From: Actinomycetota bacterium
GTDB lineage: Bacteria > Desulfobacterota > Deferrimicrobia > Deferrimicrobiales > Deferrimicrobiaceae
Assembly: GCA_016844415.1 (NCBI GenBank)
Contig: JAENIX010000055.1
Location: 1 to 9,200, forward strand
Reading direction: 5' to 3'
DNA: 9,200 nt
A model generated the notes under the pieces. It was not told where the DNA came from. It was given only the letters and a program-made list of their open reading frames with translations, and made no database searches. Made by a program: the position numbers and the translations under genes. How positions within the stretch are numbered: the first letter of the stretch is position 1; the number at the start of each line of letters is the position of its first letter. Shown piece by piece: positions 1-7,348 of this stretch.

Positions 1-688
1 GCTGATGGATTCAGGAGTGACGTTCGTCGATCCCGGCAGGGCGTACGTCGAGGCGGAAGTCTCCGTCGGCGCCGATTCGACAATCGAGCCGAACGTGTCG
101 CTGTCGGGAACGACCCGGATCGGTCGCGGAGTCACGATACAGACCGGATGCGTGGTCGAGAACAGCTCGGTGGAGAACGGGGCGCGCCTGCTGCCGTACT
201 CGGTGCTGACCGGAGCGCGAGTACGAAAAGGGGCCATCGTCGGGCCGTTCGCCCGCCTGCGCCCGGAGGCCGACATCGGGGAGGGGGCGCACATCGGAAA
301 CTTCGTGGAGGTGAAGAAAAGCCGGATGGGGAAAGGGTCCAAGGCGAACCACCTGGCTTATATCGGCGATTCGCTGGTGGGGAAGAAGGTGAACATCGGC
401 GCCGGGACGATAACCTGCAACTACGACGGTATCGCCAAGCACACCACGGTCATCGGCGACGGAGTGTTCGTCGGGAGCGACACGCAGTTCGTGGCCCCCG
501 TCACGATCGGCAAGGGCGCGCTGATCGGGGCGGGCGCGACGATCACCAGGGATGTCCCCCCGTACTCCCTCGCGCTGTCGCGGGCGGAGCAGAAGGTGCT
601 CCCGGACTGGGTTACCCGGAAGAAGCCGGAGCTCCTCATGAAAGCGGGACTTAAAGTACCGAAGCTTCCCAAGGAAGGGCCGAAATAA
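1..688 (+). CDS. glmU: Bifunctional UDP-GlcNAc pyrophosphorylase / glucosamine-1-phosphate acetyltransferase, C-terminal part (5' truncated by window)
   Basis: GlmU acetylates glucosamine-1-phosphate and then couples the product to UTP, giving UDP-GlcNAc for peptidoglycan and lipopolysaccharide in the cytoplasm. Only the C-terminal acetyltransferase half lies here. The frame is open to the left edge, and the first residues ([11 protein letters not shown]) match the hinge that follows the uridylyltransferase domain in full-length GlmU, so the ATG at position 5 is internal and not the start. Visible features are left-handed beta-helix hexapeptide repeats (I-G-x-G type), the PFARLRP segment, [10 protein letters not shown] with the expected catalytic His, [24 protein letters not shown] and a short basic tail. 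All are hallmarks of the family. The stop TAA shares its last A with the glmS start (TAATG), so the two genes are almost certainly translated from one message. Confidence 0.96.
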   Translation, partial: LMDSGVTFVDPGRAYVEAEVSVGADSTIEPNVSLSGTTRIGRGVTIQTGCVVENSSVENGARLLPYSVLTGARVRKGAIVGPFARLRPEADIGEGAHIGNFVEVKKSRMGKGSKANHLAYIGDSLVGKKVNIGAGTITCNYDGIAKHTTVIGDGVFVGSDTQFVAPVTIGKGALIGAGATITRDVPPYSLALSRAEQKVLPDWVTRKKPELLMKAGLKVPKLPKEGPK

Positions 689-2517
689 TGTGCGGCATCG
701 TCGGATACACCGGACCGAAGCAGTGCGTCGAGGCTCTGCTCGACGGCTTGGGGAAGCTTGAATACCGCGGGTACGACTCGGCCGGGATTGCCGTCCTGGA
801 TGACGGCGGTATCACGATCCGCAAGAGCGAGGGGAAGCTGGCGCGCCTCCTGGAGCTTGTAGGGCGGGAGCCGGTCGCGGGAACCTGCGGCGTCGGGCAC
901 ACGCGCTGGGCCACCCACGGCCGCCCTTCGGACGCGAATGCCCACCCTCACAAGGCCGGAGCCGTCGCCGTCGTACATAATGGGATCATAGAGAACCACC
1001 AGGCCCTCAAGACGCGCCTGAAGGCAAAGGGGCGCCGGTTCGACTCCGAGACCGACACGGAAGTCATCTCCCATCTGCTCGACGAATACATTCAGGAAGG
1101 CCTTTCGCTGGCGGAGGCGACGCGCCGGGCCGCCGCGGACCTTCGCGGGTCGTATGCCTTCCTGGCGATTTCGGACAAGGAGCCGGGGACGATCGTGGGC
1201 GCGCGGCTTAACTGCCCCATGGTGGTGGGCGTGGGCGATGGCGAGGCATTCCTCGCTTCCGATCTGCCTCCCCTGCTGTCCCACACCCGCGAGGTCCTGT
1301 TCCTCGAGGACGGGGAAATGGTAGTCGCTGCGCCCGAGGGGGTACATCTGACCGACTTCGCCGGGACCCCGCGGATCCGCAAGCCGCAGCACATCGACTG
1401 GTCCCCCGTGATGGCCGAGAAGGGCGGATACCCGCACTTCATGCTGAAGGAGATCCACGAGCAGCCCAGGGGGATCCTCGACACGCTGGCGGGCCGGATG
1501 CTGCCGGATTCGGGGGATGTGTTCTTCGAGACCCTGCCGTTGCCCGACGAGACGCTTAAGCGCCTGCGGAAAGTGGTCATCGTGGCCTGCGGCACCTCGT
1601 GGCATGCCGGGCTCGTCGGCAAGTTCATGATCGAGGGGCTCGCGCGTCTCCCGGCGGAGGTGGACCTGGGCTCGGAATACAGGTATCGCGACCCGGTCGT
1701 GGAGCGGGACACCCTGTGCATCCCGATCTCTCAGTCGGGAGAGACGGCGGACACGCTGGCGGGCCTGCGGGAGGCGAGGGGGAAGGGGGCCGTCGCGATC
1801 TCCATCTGCAACGTCGTGTCATCCACCATCGCCCGGGAGTCGGACGGCGTCATCTACACCCATGCCGGGCCCGAGATCGGCGTTGCGTCCACGAAAGCGT
1901 TCACGACGCAGCTCGTCGCGCTTTACCTCCTGGCGCTTCACCTCGCGTCGGCGCGCGGGACGCTCTCGAAAGCCGGTATCGCGTCGCATCTGCAGGAGCT
2001 TAGCGAACTTCCAAGAAAGATCGAGGACGTCCTGAAACGGGAGGCCGTAATAGCGGCCACCGCCCGGAAATTCAAGGATGCGACGGATTTCCTGTACCTG
2101 GGGCGCGGCATCTCCTATCCGATCGCGCTGGAGGGGGCTCTGAAATTGAAGGAAATATCCTACGTCCACGCGGAAGGGTATCCGGCGGGGGAGATGAAGC
2201 ACGGCCCGATCGCGCTGATCGACGAGCGGATGCCGGTGCTCGTGCTCTGCGCGCAGGGAGAGACCTACGAGAAGACGTTGTCCAACTTCGAGGAGGCGCG
2301 CACCCGGGGCGGGCGAATGATCGCGGTGGGCACCGAGGGGGACACGCAGCTGCGCGAAAAAGCGGAGGAGGTCTTTCTGCTTCCTCCCTGCGGGCGTTAC
2401 GCACGCCCCATCCTTGAAGTCGTCCCGCTGCAGCTGTTGGCGTACCACATGGCGGTGCTCAAGGGGACCGACGTCGACCAGCCGAGGAACCTTGCAAAAA
2501 GCGTAACCGTGGAATAA
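688..2517 (+). CDS. glmS: Glutamine--fructose-6-phosphate aminotransferase (isomerizing)
   Basis: GlmS converts fructose-6-phosphate and glutamine to glucosamine-6-phosphate and glutamate, the first committed step of the hexosamine pathway that GlmU completes. The 609-residue length equals that of the Escherichia coli enzyme. The N-terminal glutaminase domain begins MCGIVGYTG, with the nucleophilic Cys right after Met. It also has GHTRWATHG and the HNGIIEN loop. Two sugar-isomerase (SIS) domains follow: the first holds ACGTSWHAG, SQSGETADT and ASTKAFTTQ; the second holds LKLKEISYVHAEG and MKHGP. The C-terminal tail DQPRNLAKSVTVE carries the family's conserved Lys. The ATG is fixed by the catalytic Cys2 and by the one-base overlap with the glmU stop. 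No glmS ribozyme is possible in front, because glmU coding sequence runs right up to the start. Confidence 0.98.
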   Translation: MCGIVGYTGPKQCVEALLDGLGKLEYRGYDSAGIAVLDDGGITIRKSEGKLARLLELVGREPVAGTCGVGHTRWATHGRPSDANAHPHKAGAVAVVHNGIIENHQALKTRLKAKGRRFDSETDTEVISHLLDEYIQEGLSLAEATRRAAADLRGSYAFLAISDKEPGTIVGARLNCPMVVGVGDGEAFLASDLPPLLSHTREVLFLEDGEMVVAAPEGVHLTDFAGTPRIRKPQHIDWSPVMAEKGGYPHFMLKEIHEQPRGILDTLAGRMLPDSGDVFFETLPLPDETLKRLRKVVIVACGTSWHAGLVGKFMIEGLARLPAEVDLGSEYRYRDPVVERDTLCIPISQSGETADTLAGLREARGKGAVAISICNVVSSTIARESDGVIYTHAGPEIGVASTKAFTTQLVALYLLALHLASARGTLSKAGIASHLQELSELPRKIEDVLKREAVIAATARKFKDATDFLYLGRGISYPIALEGALKLKEISYVHAEGYPAGEMKHGPIALIDERMPVLVLCAQGETYEKTLSNFEEARTRGGRMIAVGTEGDTQLREKAEEVFLLPPCGRYARPILEVVPLQLLAYHMAVLKGTDVDQPRNLAKSVTVE

Positions 2518-2554
2518 GGAAAGCCCCGCTGCTCGTCCGGTGCGAGGAAACCAC

Positions 2555-4246
2555 ATGAGCGTACAAGGCACCATCCTGGTGGTCGACGACAGCCACGAGT
2601 CGCTCAAACTGCTGACGGACATCCTATTGACGGAAGGGTATCAGGTGCGTCCCGCCGACAGCGGGGAACTTGCGCTCGCCTCGGTCGCAGCCAGTCCGCC
2701 GGAGTTGATCCTGCTGGACATCCGCATGCCGGGGATGGACGGTTTCGAAGTCATGCGGCGGCTTAAAGGCCGGCAGGAGAGCCGCGATATCCCGGTCATC
2801 GTCATCAGTGCGGCCACGGAAACGGAGCATCGGGTGGAGGGCTTGAAGCAAGGCGCCGTGGACTTCGTCTCCAAGCCGTTCCAGCCGGAGGAATTGCTTG
2901 CCCGTATCCAGACCCACCTGGAATTGCGCTTGCGCGCCGGCCTCGAACGACAGGCGGCCGACCTGCGACTGGCCAACGAGCAACTACAGAACGGGATTGC
3001 CGAGCGAAAACAGATGGAAGAAGAGCTTCGGGCGGCCAAGGAGCGGCTGGAAGAGCGGGTGGCCGAGCGCACGGCGAAACTTTCGATCTTTGCCGACCTG
3101 CTGCAAAAGGAGCTTGCCCAGCGCAGGAAGGCCGAGGAAGAGCTTGCCTTGAACGAGGAGCGTTTTCGCTCCCTGGTTACCGGTTCGCTTGTGGGGATCT
3201 TCATTCTGCGCGACGGCCGGATCGCATACATGAACCCGGAGCAGAAACGGCTCTTCGGAGACCTGCCCGAGAATTTCCCGTTGCGGGAGTTACCCGATGT
3301 CCACCCGGAGGACCGGGCCAAGTTCAAAGAGTTCTGCGACTCTGTCCTGTCGGAGAAAAGCGGGTCGCTGGACATCGATCTCCGTTTCTACCCTTCCGGC
3401 GGATCGCCCGCGGGGGTCGACCTGCGGTGGGTGCATTGCCGCGCCACGGCGATCCGATCCGGGGCGAAGAAAACGTACCTCGTGAACATGGTGGACATCA
3501 CCCGTCTGAAAGAGATGGAGCACCAGGTAAGGATCCGCGAGAAGCTTGCGTCCCTGGGCCACGTGGCCGCGGGTATCGCACACGAGATCCGCAGCCCGCT
3601 CTCGGGGATCAATATCTACCTTGCGGCGCTCCAGCAGGTCCACGGGGACGCCGAGAGCATGGAGCCGGAGGCGCGGGACCAGGCGGCGGAGATCGCGCTG
3701 CAGATCCAGTCCGCCGCGCATCGGATAGAGTCGGTCATCAAGAAGGTCATGGACTTCACCCGTCCGTCCGCCCCCCGGAAGGAAGTGGTTGATGTCGGCA
3801 TGGCGGTCGAGAACGCCATCGATTTCACCGCCGCGAATCTGGTCAAGAACGGGATCACGCTGGACCGGTCCCGCCTTGTCCCCCTCCCGAAGTGCAGCGC
3901 GGATCTCAGCATGATCACGCAGGTAGTTATGAACCTGATCTCCAACGCGTTGCAGGCGATGGATGACACCCGCGGTTCTAAAATCATCGAGATCTCCTCC
4001 CGCGTGGAAGGGGAGAGGATCGTCCTCTCCGTATCGGATTCCGGCCCCGGGGTTCCCCTGGCGATCCGCGACAAGATCTTCGACCCGTTCTATACAACGC
4101 GTAAAGACGGGTACGGGATCGGGCTGAGCTTCTGCCGCCGCGTAATCGAGGATCACGCCGGGACCCTGGAAGTCGGAGGCAGCCGATTGGGCGGGGCCGA
4201 GTTCCGGATTGGAATTCCCCTGCCGGGGAAAGGAATCCCAACATGA
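2555..4246 (+). CDS. Soluble hybrid sensor histidine kinase (REC-coiled coil-PAS-HisKA-HATPase)
   Basis: This is a 563-residue cytoplasmic kinase without signal peptide or membrane segment. Residues 1-125 are a receiver domain with acidic D11/D12, phospho-acceptor D55 (LILLDIRMPG), S85 and K107. Residues 126-200 are charged and heptad-like, probably a coiled-coil linker. Residues 200-320 resemble a PAS domain (EERFRSLVTG, the YMNPEQ turn, then LVNMVDITRLKEME). The HisKA box GIAHEIRSPLSG has phospho-acceptor H343. The ATPase domain has the N box (VVMNLISNALQAM, N464), the DSGPGVP G1 box, FDPFYTTRKDG and GYGIGLS. I prefer the ATG at 2555, with AGGA six bases upstream, over the in-frame GTG at 2540. 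The stop overlaps the next start as ATGA, marking the NtrC-type regulator as its likely partner. The N-terminal receiver suggests another kinase feeds in phosphate, or that output depends on receiver state. The signal sensed is unknown. Confidence 0.93.
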   Translation: MSVQGTILVVDDSHESLKLLTDILLTEGYQVRPADSGELALASVAASPPELILLDIRMPGMDGFEVMRRLKGRQESRDIPVIVISAATETEHRVEGLKQGAVDFVSKPFQPEELLARIQTHLELRLRAGLERQAADLRLANEQLQNGIAERKQMEEELRAAKERLEERVAERTAKLSIFADLLQKELAQRRKAEEELALNEERFRSLVTGSLVGIFILRDGRIAYMNPEQKRLFGDLPENFPLRELPDVHPEDRAKFKEFCDSVLSEKSGSLDIDLRFYPSGGSPAGVDLRWVHCRATAIRSGAKKTYLVNMVDITRLKEMEHQVRIREKLASLGHVAAGIAHEIRSPLSGINIYLAALQQVHGDAESMEPEARDQAAEIALQIQSAAHRIESVIKKVMDFTRPSAPRKEVVDVGMAVENAIDFTAANLVKNGITLDRSRLVPLPKCSADLSMITQVVMNLISNALQAMDDTRGSKIIEISSRVEGERIVLSVSDSGPGVPLAIRDKIFDPFYTTRKDGYGIGLSFCRRVIEDHAGTLEVGGSRLGGAEFRIGIPLPGKGIPT

Positions 4247-5628
4247 TCTCCCGCACTATTTTCGTGGTCGACGACGATGAATCGATCCGGTCCGGGCTGA
4301 CCTACATCCTTAAGTCGAAATACCGGGTCCGGAGTTTTCCCGACGCGGAAGAGGCGTTGGAAGCCATCAAGGGTTCCCCCCCCGACCTCGTCCTGCTCGA
4401 CCTCGGGCTTCCCGGGATGAACGGAATCGACGCCCTGCGCGAGATGAAGGCCGTTTCCACGAATATCCAGGTCGTGGTGATCACCGCCTACGACGACGTG
4501 AAAAGCGTCGTGTCAGCCATGAAGAACGGGGCCCACGATTACATAGTGAAGCCCCTCCAGCCGGATACGGTCGAGTTAAGCATTCGGAACGCACTTGAGG
4601 CGGTCCGCCTGAAAATGGAGGTCCAAAGCCTTCAGGAAAGCTGCCTGAGGGAGAACCTCCCCGGGTTCATCGGCAAGAGCGATAAATTCCAGGACGTTAT
4701 TGAACTCGTGGCGACCCTGGCGAAAAGCCCGGACACCCCGATACTGATCCTCGGGGAAACCGGGACGGGGAAAGAGCTGATCGCAAGCTCCATACACTAC
4801 CGAAGTCCCAATTTCAAAGGCCCGTTCGTAAGCGTGAACTGCGCGGCGATCCCGAAAGGCCTGATCGAAAGCGAGCTGTTCGGGTACGAGAAGGGGGCTT
4901 TCAGCGGCGCGAGCGCGACGGGGAAGAAGGGACTCGTGGAGCACGCCGTGGGAGGGACCCTGTTTCTGGACGAAGTGGGGGATCTGAGCCTGGAAGCCCA
5001 GGCAAAACTCCTCCGGTTCCTCGAGGAAGGGGAATTCTACCGTGTGGGGGGGGTCCGCAAGCACCATGTGCGCACGCGAGTCGTATCGGCGACGAACAAG
5101 GATCTCGGCGCGATGATCGAAAAGGGGCTATTCCGGGAGGACCTGTACTACCGGCTTGCGGTGGCGAAGGTCGCTATTCCCTCGCTCAACGATCGCCCGG
5201 ACGACATCATCCCCATGGCCAGGCATTTTCTCCAGGAGTTCAACAGGAGATTCGACAAGTCTTTCACCGGCATTTCCCCGGAGGCCGAAGCCGCCCTGAA
5301 GGCGCACCGATGGAAGGGAAACGTACGCGAACTGAAAAATCTGATCGAGAGGGGGACGCTGATCGGCAAGGACAAGGTTCTCTCTGTTCGTGATCTCGGC
5401 CTCGACGTGACTGCGAAAAGAAAAAAGGAGAGGTCATCCCCGGGTGAACCGATGTATCCGGATATACCCCCCGAAGGAATCGACCTGTCCTCCTTGCAGG
5501 AAGCGATGGAGAAGCATTACATCGGGAAAGCCCTTCAATGGGCCGACGGAAATGAAAGCCAGGCGGCCAGGCTCCTTAACATGAATCACCACACATTCAG
5601 GTATCGCCGCAGGAAACTTGACGTGTAA
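4243..5628 (+). CDS. Sigma54-dependent response regulator, NtrC family (REC-AAA+-Fis HTH)
   Basis: A 461-residue bacterial enhancer-binding protein of usual length and domain order. The receiver domain (1-120) has D10-D12, phospho-acceptor D53 (LVLLDLGLPG), T81 and K103. The central AAA+ domain (about 140-375) has Walker A GETGTGKE (171-178), the sigma54-contacting loop ELFGYEKGAFSGA (211-223), Walker B GGTLFLDEVG (DE at 243-244), the FREDLYYRL arginine-finger region and sensor II WKGNVRELKNLIER. The C-terminal Fis-type helix-turn-helix (about 415-461) has ESQAARLLNMNHHTFRYRRRKL. When phosphorylated, such proteins bind enhancers upstream of a promoter and use ATP to open sigma54-RNA polymerase complexes. 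The loop reads GAFSGA instead of the usual GAFTGA, a conservative change. The start overlaps the kinase stop by four bases. A candidate sigma54 promoter and a dyad lie just downstream, so the following operon is a natural target. Confidence 0.96.
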   Translation: MISRTIFVVDDDESIRSGLTYILKSKYRVRSFPDAEEALEAIKGSPPDLVLLDLGLPGMNGIDALREMKAVSTNIQVVVITAYDDVKSVVSAMKNGAHDYIVKPLQPDTVELSIRNALEAVRLKMEVQSLQESCLRENLPGFIGKSDKFQDVIELVATLAKSPDTPILILGETGTGKELIASSIHYRSPNFKGPFVSVNCAAIPKGLIESELFGYEKGAFSGASATGKKGLVEHAVGGTLFLDEVGDLSLEAQAKLLRFLEEGEFYRVGGVRKHHVRTRVVSATNKDLGAMIEKGLFREDLYYRLAVAKVAIPSLNDRPDDIIPMARHFLQEFNRRFDKSFTGISPEAEAALKAHRWKGNVRELKNLIERGTLIGKDKVLSVRDLGLDVTAKRKKERSSPGEPMYPDIPPEGIDLSSLQEAMEKHYIGKALQWADGNESQAARLLNMNHHTFRYRRRKLDV

Positions 5629-5667
5629 TATCCTGCCCGCGCTGTAACAAGCCCTCCTTTAGATTTT

Positions 5668-5688
5668 TTCAGATAGAGATTATCAGAA
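5668..5688. promoter_or_regulatory. Imperfect 21-base dyad, candidate enhancer site
   Basis: Arms TTCAGATA and TATCAGAA are separated by five bases and match as inverted repeats at seven of eight positions. They sit in an A+T-rich patch (about 5656-5710) inside a G+C-rich region. The dyad centre is about 143 bases upstream of the start site predicted from the sigma54 motif at 5795-5809, within the usual range for enhancers of NtrC-type activators. There is no T-run after it, so it is not a terminator. Binding by the upstream regulator is inference. Confidence 0.4.
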
Positions 5689-5793
5689 GATATTTCGCAA
5701 TTTCTCTAATCCCGCAATGCGGCCGGAGGCGACCTGCGTGATGAGAGCAGGCGCAAGACGCTATTTTTAAAGGTCATTGTCAAACCGATTCCA

Positions 5794-5810
5794 CTGGCAT
5801 GATGATTGCG
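5794..5810 (+). promoter_or_regulatory. Candidate sigma54 (-24/-12) promoter
   Basis: The sequence CTGGCATG-N4-TTGC fits the sigma54 consensus YTGGCACG-N4-TTGCW except for T in place of C in the -24 element and G in the last position. The invariant GG (5796-5797) and GC (5808-5809) are exactly ten bases apart. The predicted start of transcription is near 5821, almost on top of the ATG at 5823, which would make the message nearly leaderless and would put the AAGGA at 5812-5816 outside the RNA. This is the main argument against it. Position just behind an NtrC-family gene and an upstream dyad argue for it. A weak sigma70-like alternative, TTGTCA at 5777-5782, overlaps it. Confidence 0.5.
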
Positions 5811-5822
5811 CAAGGAATGAAC

Positions 5823-6227
5823 ATGGAAGCTCCGGCCCCCGGCCCTTCAAAAGGGTTATACGAGATCTTAAGGAAGAAGAAGATCGTCCTTGTCGAAGAC
5901 GACCCTTGGATACAGAACGGCCTCAAGATGTTTTTCCGGCACGTAGGGTGCGATCTGATCGGCTTTGAAACCGCGGCACCCGCGCTGGAGATGCTCGCAA
6001 AGGAGCAAGTGGACATAATCATAACCGATTACTGGCTGCCCGACATTGATGGGCTGACCCTTTTCAAAAGAGTGCGCGAGCATCAGCCGGAGGTCCGTTG
6101 CATTCTGATAACCGCGTACCCCAGTGACGGCATAAGGGAAGAAGCCACGCGGCTTGGAGTCCATGAATTCATCTCGAAGCCGCTGACGATACAGAAGATC
6201 GAGGCTGCCCTGGGGACGCTGATATGA
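5823..6227 (+). CDS. Stand-alone receiver-domain response regulator (CheY/Spo0F type)
   Basis: A 134-residue protein made of about 18 leader residues and one receiver domain with no output domain. The receiver starts at KKKIVLVEDD (E25-D27 acidic cluster). It has phospho-acceptor D69 in IIITDYWLPDIDG, T97 in LITAYP and K119 in the FISKPL segment, so all residues needed for phosphorylation are present. Such proteins act by phosphotransfer or by protein contacts. I chose the ATG at 5823 because AAGGA (5812-5816) is six bases upstream; in-frame ATGs at 5799 and 5817 lack a well-placed ribosome site, and the first lies inside the sigma54 motif. It is 49 bases upstream of an ECF sigma gene on the same strand, so the two are probably co-transcribed. 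Phosphate could come from the kinase at 2555-4246 (inference). A role in steering the sigma factor is possible but unproven. Confidence 0.88.
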   Translation: MEAPAPGPSKGLYEILRKKKIVLVEDDPWIQNGLKMFFRHVGCDLIGFETAAPALEMLAKEQVDIIITDYWLPDIDGLTLFKRVREHQPEVRCILITAYPSDGIREEATRLGVHEFISKPLTIQKIEAALGTLI

Positions 6228-6276
6228 ATATCCTTTCCCACTTCGTCGCGGTCTTGTCACCGAAAGGAGAAACGGG

Positions 6277-6945
6277 ATGAAAGCCGCGTATACGGGATAT
6301 GCGCGCATCCGGAACAGTGACGAATCCGCCCCAGGACGGGAAGAAATCGCAGGGATAAGGCTGAAGGAAGCGGAATTCCTGGATGAGATCCGGCGGGCGT
6401 CCCCCGCCGCCGTCGAGGAGCTGTTCGACAGATACCATCCGAAAGTTTACAGCCTTGCGCGGTCGATACTGAAAAACGAATCCGACGCGGAGGAGGTCGC
6501 ACAGGATGTTTTCCTGACGGTGGTGCGGAAGGCCGGGCTGTTCCGCGGGCAGTCCGCGCTCTACTCCTGGATATACAGGATCTGCGTCAACACCTGCCTG
6601 ATGCGATTGCGCAAACAGCGCAGGAATGGAACCGTTCCCATCGGAGAGTACCTGCCCGTCTTCACTTCGGAGGGGAGGCACGTTCGGCAGGTCGAGGACT
6701 GGAGCCGGGGAGTCGAGCGGAGACTGCTGGAGAAGGAACTCGGACAGTTGATAGAAAAATACGCCGGCGACCTCTCGGAGAAATACCGGACGGTGTTCGT
6801 GCTCTGCGATGTCCAGGGGTTTTCATACGAGGAAGCGGCACAGATCATGAGCCTTTCGATCCCCGCGTTGAAGTCACGCCTCCACCGGTCGCGGTTGTAC
6901 TTGAGGGAGCGGCTCGGAAGGTACCTGCGGGAGGGGAACACCTAA
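6277..6945 (+). CDS. ECF-type RNA polymerase sigma factor (first paralogue)
   Basis: A 222-residue group IV sigma factor. Region 2 spans about residues 45-116: LFDRYHPKVYSLARSIL, then DAEEVAQDVFLTV for core polymerase binding, then SALYSWIYRICVNTCL and basic residues for -10 recognition. Region 4 spans about 155-213, with LSEKYRTVFVL and the helix-turn-helix YEEAAQIMSLSIPALKSRLHRSR for -35 recognition. No region 3 is present, as expected for ECF sigmas. Residues 1-32 form an extra N-terminal stretch not shared with the second ECF protein in this window. The ATG has AAAGGAGA upstream with GGAG seven bases away, supporting the longer form. No anti-sigma gene is adjacent; the partner in its apparent operon is instead the receiver protein. 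Over about 172 residues it aligns without gaps to the protein at 7422-8033 at roughly 68% identity by hand count. Confidence 0.93.
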   Translation: MKAAYTGYARIRNSDESAPGREEIAGIRLKEAEFLDEIRRASPAAVEELFDRYHPKVYSLARSILKNESDAEEVAQDVFLTVVRKAGLFRGQSALYSWIYRICVNTCLMRLRKQRRNGTVPIGEYLPVFTSEGRHVRQVEDWSRGVERRLLEKELGQLIEKYAGDLSEKYRTVFVLCDVQGFSYEEAAQIMSLSIPALKSRLHRSRLYLRERLGRYLREGNT

Positions 6946-7006
6946 GATCTGCCGCATAAGGAACAGGGAATGCGCTGTCTCATCCCACCCCTTGGGCGGC
7001 GCATGG

Positions 7007-7047
7007 ACGGCCCCGGCGGGCGGACACCGAAGGGGCCGTTATATTTT
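7007..7047 (+). terminator. Probable Rho-independent terminator after the first ECF gene
   Basis: A perfect 8-base stem (ACGGCCCC at 7007-7014 with GGGGCCGT at 7032-7039) encloses a 17-base loop and is followed at once by TATATTTT. It lies about 60 bases after the ECF stop codon, so it would end the receiver/ECF transcript and separate it from the second ECF operon. The loop is longer and the T-run less pure than ideal. Confidence 0.6.
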
Positions 7048-7063
7048 CCCCGGACGGTTATTT

Positions 7064-7234
7064 TCAGGAACCGATGAAGAGCTCGAACCCTTCTTCCCTT
7101 TCCCCTCCCTCGGGTGGGGGGCAGGGGATCGCAGGAGATTCCGCCTGCCGCTTCCGAAGAACGGCCAGAAGGAACGTGGCCGCTCCCGCGGCCAGCAGCG
7201 CTGCAAGGAAAAAGCGGGGCGCTTTCAAGTTCAT
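7064..7234 (-). CDS. Possible small single-pass membrane protein
   Basis: The predicted product is 56 residues: a short basic N-terminus (MNLKAPR), one hydrophobic helix (FFLAALLAAGAATFLLAVL), a basic stop RKRQ, then a Pro/Glu-rich hydrophilic tail. This looks like a small inner-membrane or anchored protein and resembles no named family I can recognise. The start is uncertain. AGAGG lies only one base before the ATG at 7234 but seven bases before an in-frame TTG at 7228, giving 54 residues. A further in-frame ATG at 7258 falls in the loop of a hairpin and has no ribosome site. It is convergent to the first ECF gene and divergent from the second. The strongest support is hydrophobic patterning with high G+C at third positions; a chance frame in G+C-rich DNA cannot be excluded. 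Confidence 0.4.
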   Translation of the reverse strand: MNLKAPRFFLAALLAAGAATFLLAVLRKRQAESPAIPCPPPEGGEREEGFELFIGS

Positions 7235-7242
7235 ACCTCTTT

Positions 7243-7267
7243 CCCGGCGCTCCGGCATGGCGCCGGG
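7243..7267. repeat. G+C-rich hairpin, 8-base perfect stem
   Basis: CCCGGCGC (7243-7250) pairs with GCGCCGGG (7260-7267) across a nine-base loop. On the plus strand it is followed by mixed sequence with TTTT only at 7280-7283, so it is a poor terminator. On the minus strand it sits 8 bases upstream of the ATG of the possible small membrane protein, where it could affect translation or be part of a promoter operator. Confidence 0.4.
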
Positions 7268-7316
7268 GTGCTTCGATTGATTTTATTGGAATACTTCCGT
7301 TACGCCAAGGAGAAAG

Positions 7317-7340
7317 CCGCCGGCCTCCTTGCGCCGGCGG
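7317..7340 (+). repeat. Hairpin upstream of second ECF gene, overlapping a Shine-Dalgarno
   Basis: CCGCCGGC (7317-7324) and GCCGGCGG (7333-7340) form a perfect 8-base stem with an 8-base loop. The last two G of the stem are the first two of a GGAGG (7339-7343) that precedes a short ORF at 7349. If transcribed, the stem would partly hide this ribosome site. No T-run follows on the plus strand. Confidence 0.45.
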
Positions 7341-7348
7341 AGGAAAAC

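Noticed and set aside
600..687. glmS ribozyme upstream of glmS
   Set aside because: The sequence before glmS is glmU coding sequence up to a one-base overlap, leaving no room for the ribozyme.
421..1605. Long minus-strand open frame antisense to glmU/glmS
   Set aside because: It lies wholly opposite strongly conserved enzymes. Its translation is Arg/Pro/Gly-rich without domain character. High G+C coding DNA often leaves such frames open.
1819..2622. Minus-strand open frame opposite the glmS 3' half
   Set aside because: Same reason: no motif, and opposite the SIS domain of a certain gene.
3290..4156. Minus-strand open frame opposite the kinase gene
   Set aside because: It is opposite the HisKA and ATPase domains, its composition is typical of an antisense shadow, and it has no recognisable fold.
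5733..5768. Terminator after the NtrC-type gene (CCTGC/GCAGG stem and later TTTTT)
   Set aside because: The stem is only five base pairs with a nine-base loop, and the T-run begins about 11 bases after it, too far for a normal intrinsic terminator.
5777..5806. Sigma70 promoter TTGTCA-N18-GATGAT before the receiver gene
   Set aside because: The -35 is fair but the -10 is weak and the spacing is long. The overlapping sigma54 match is clearly better, although the two cannot be fully separated by eye.
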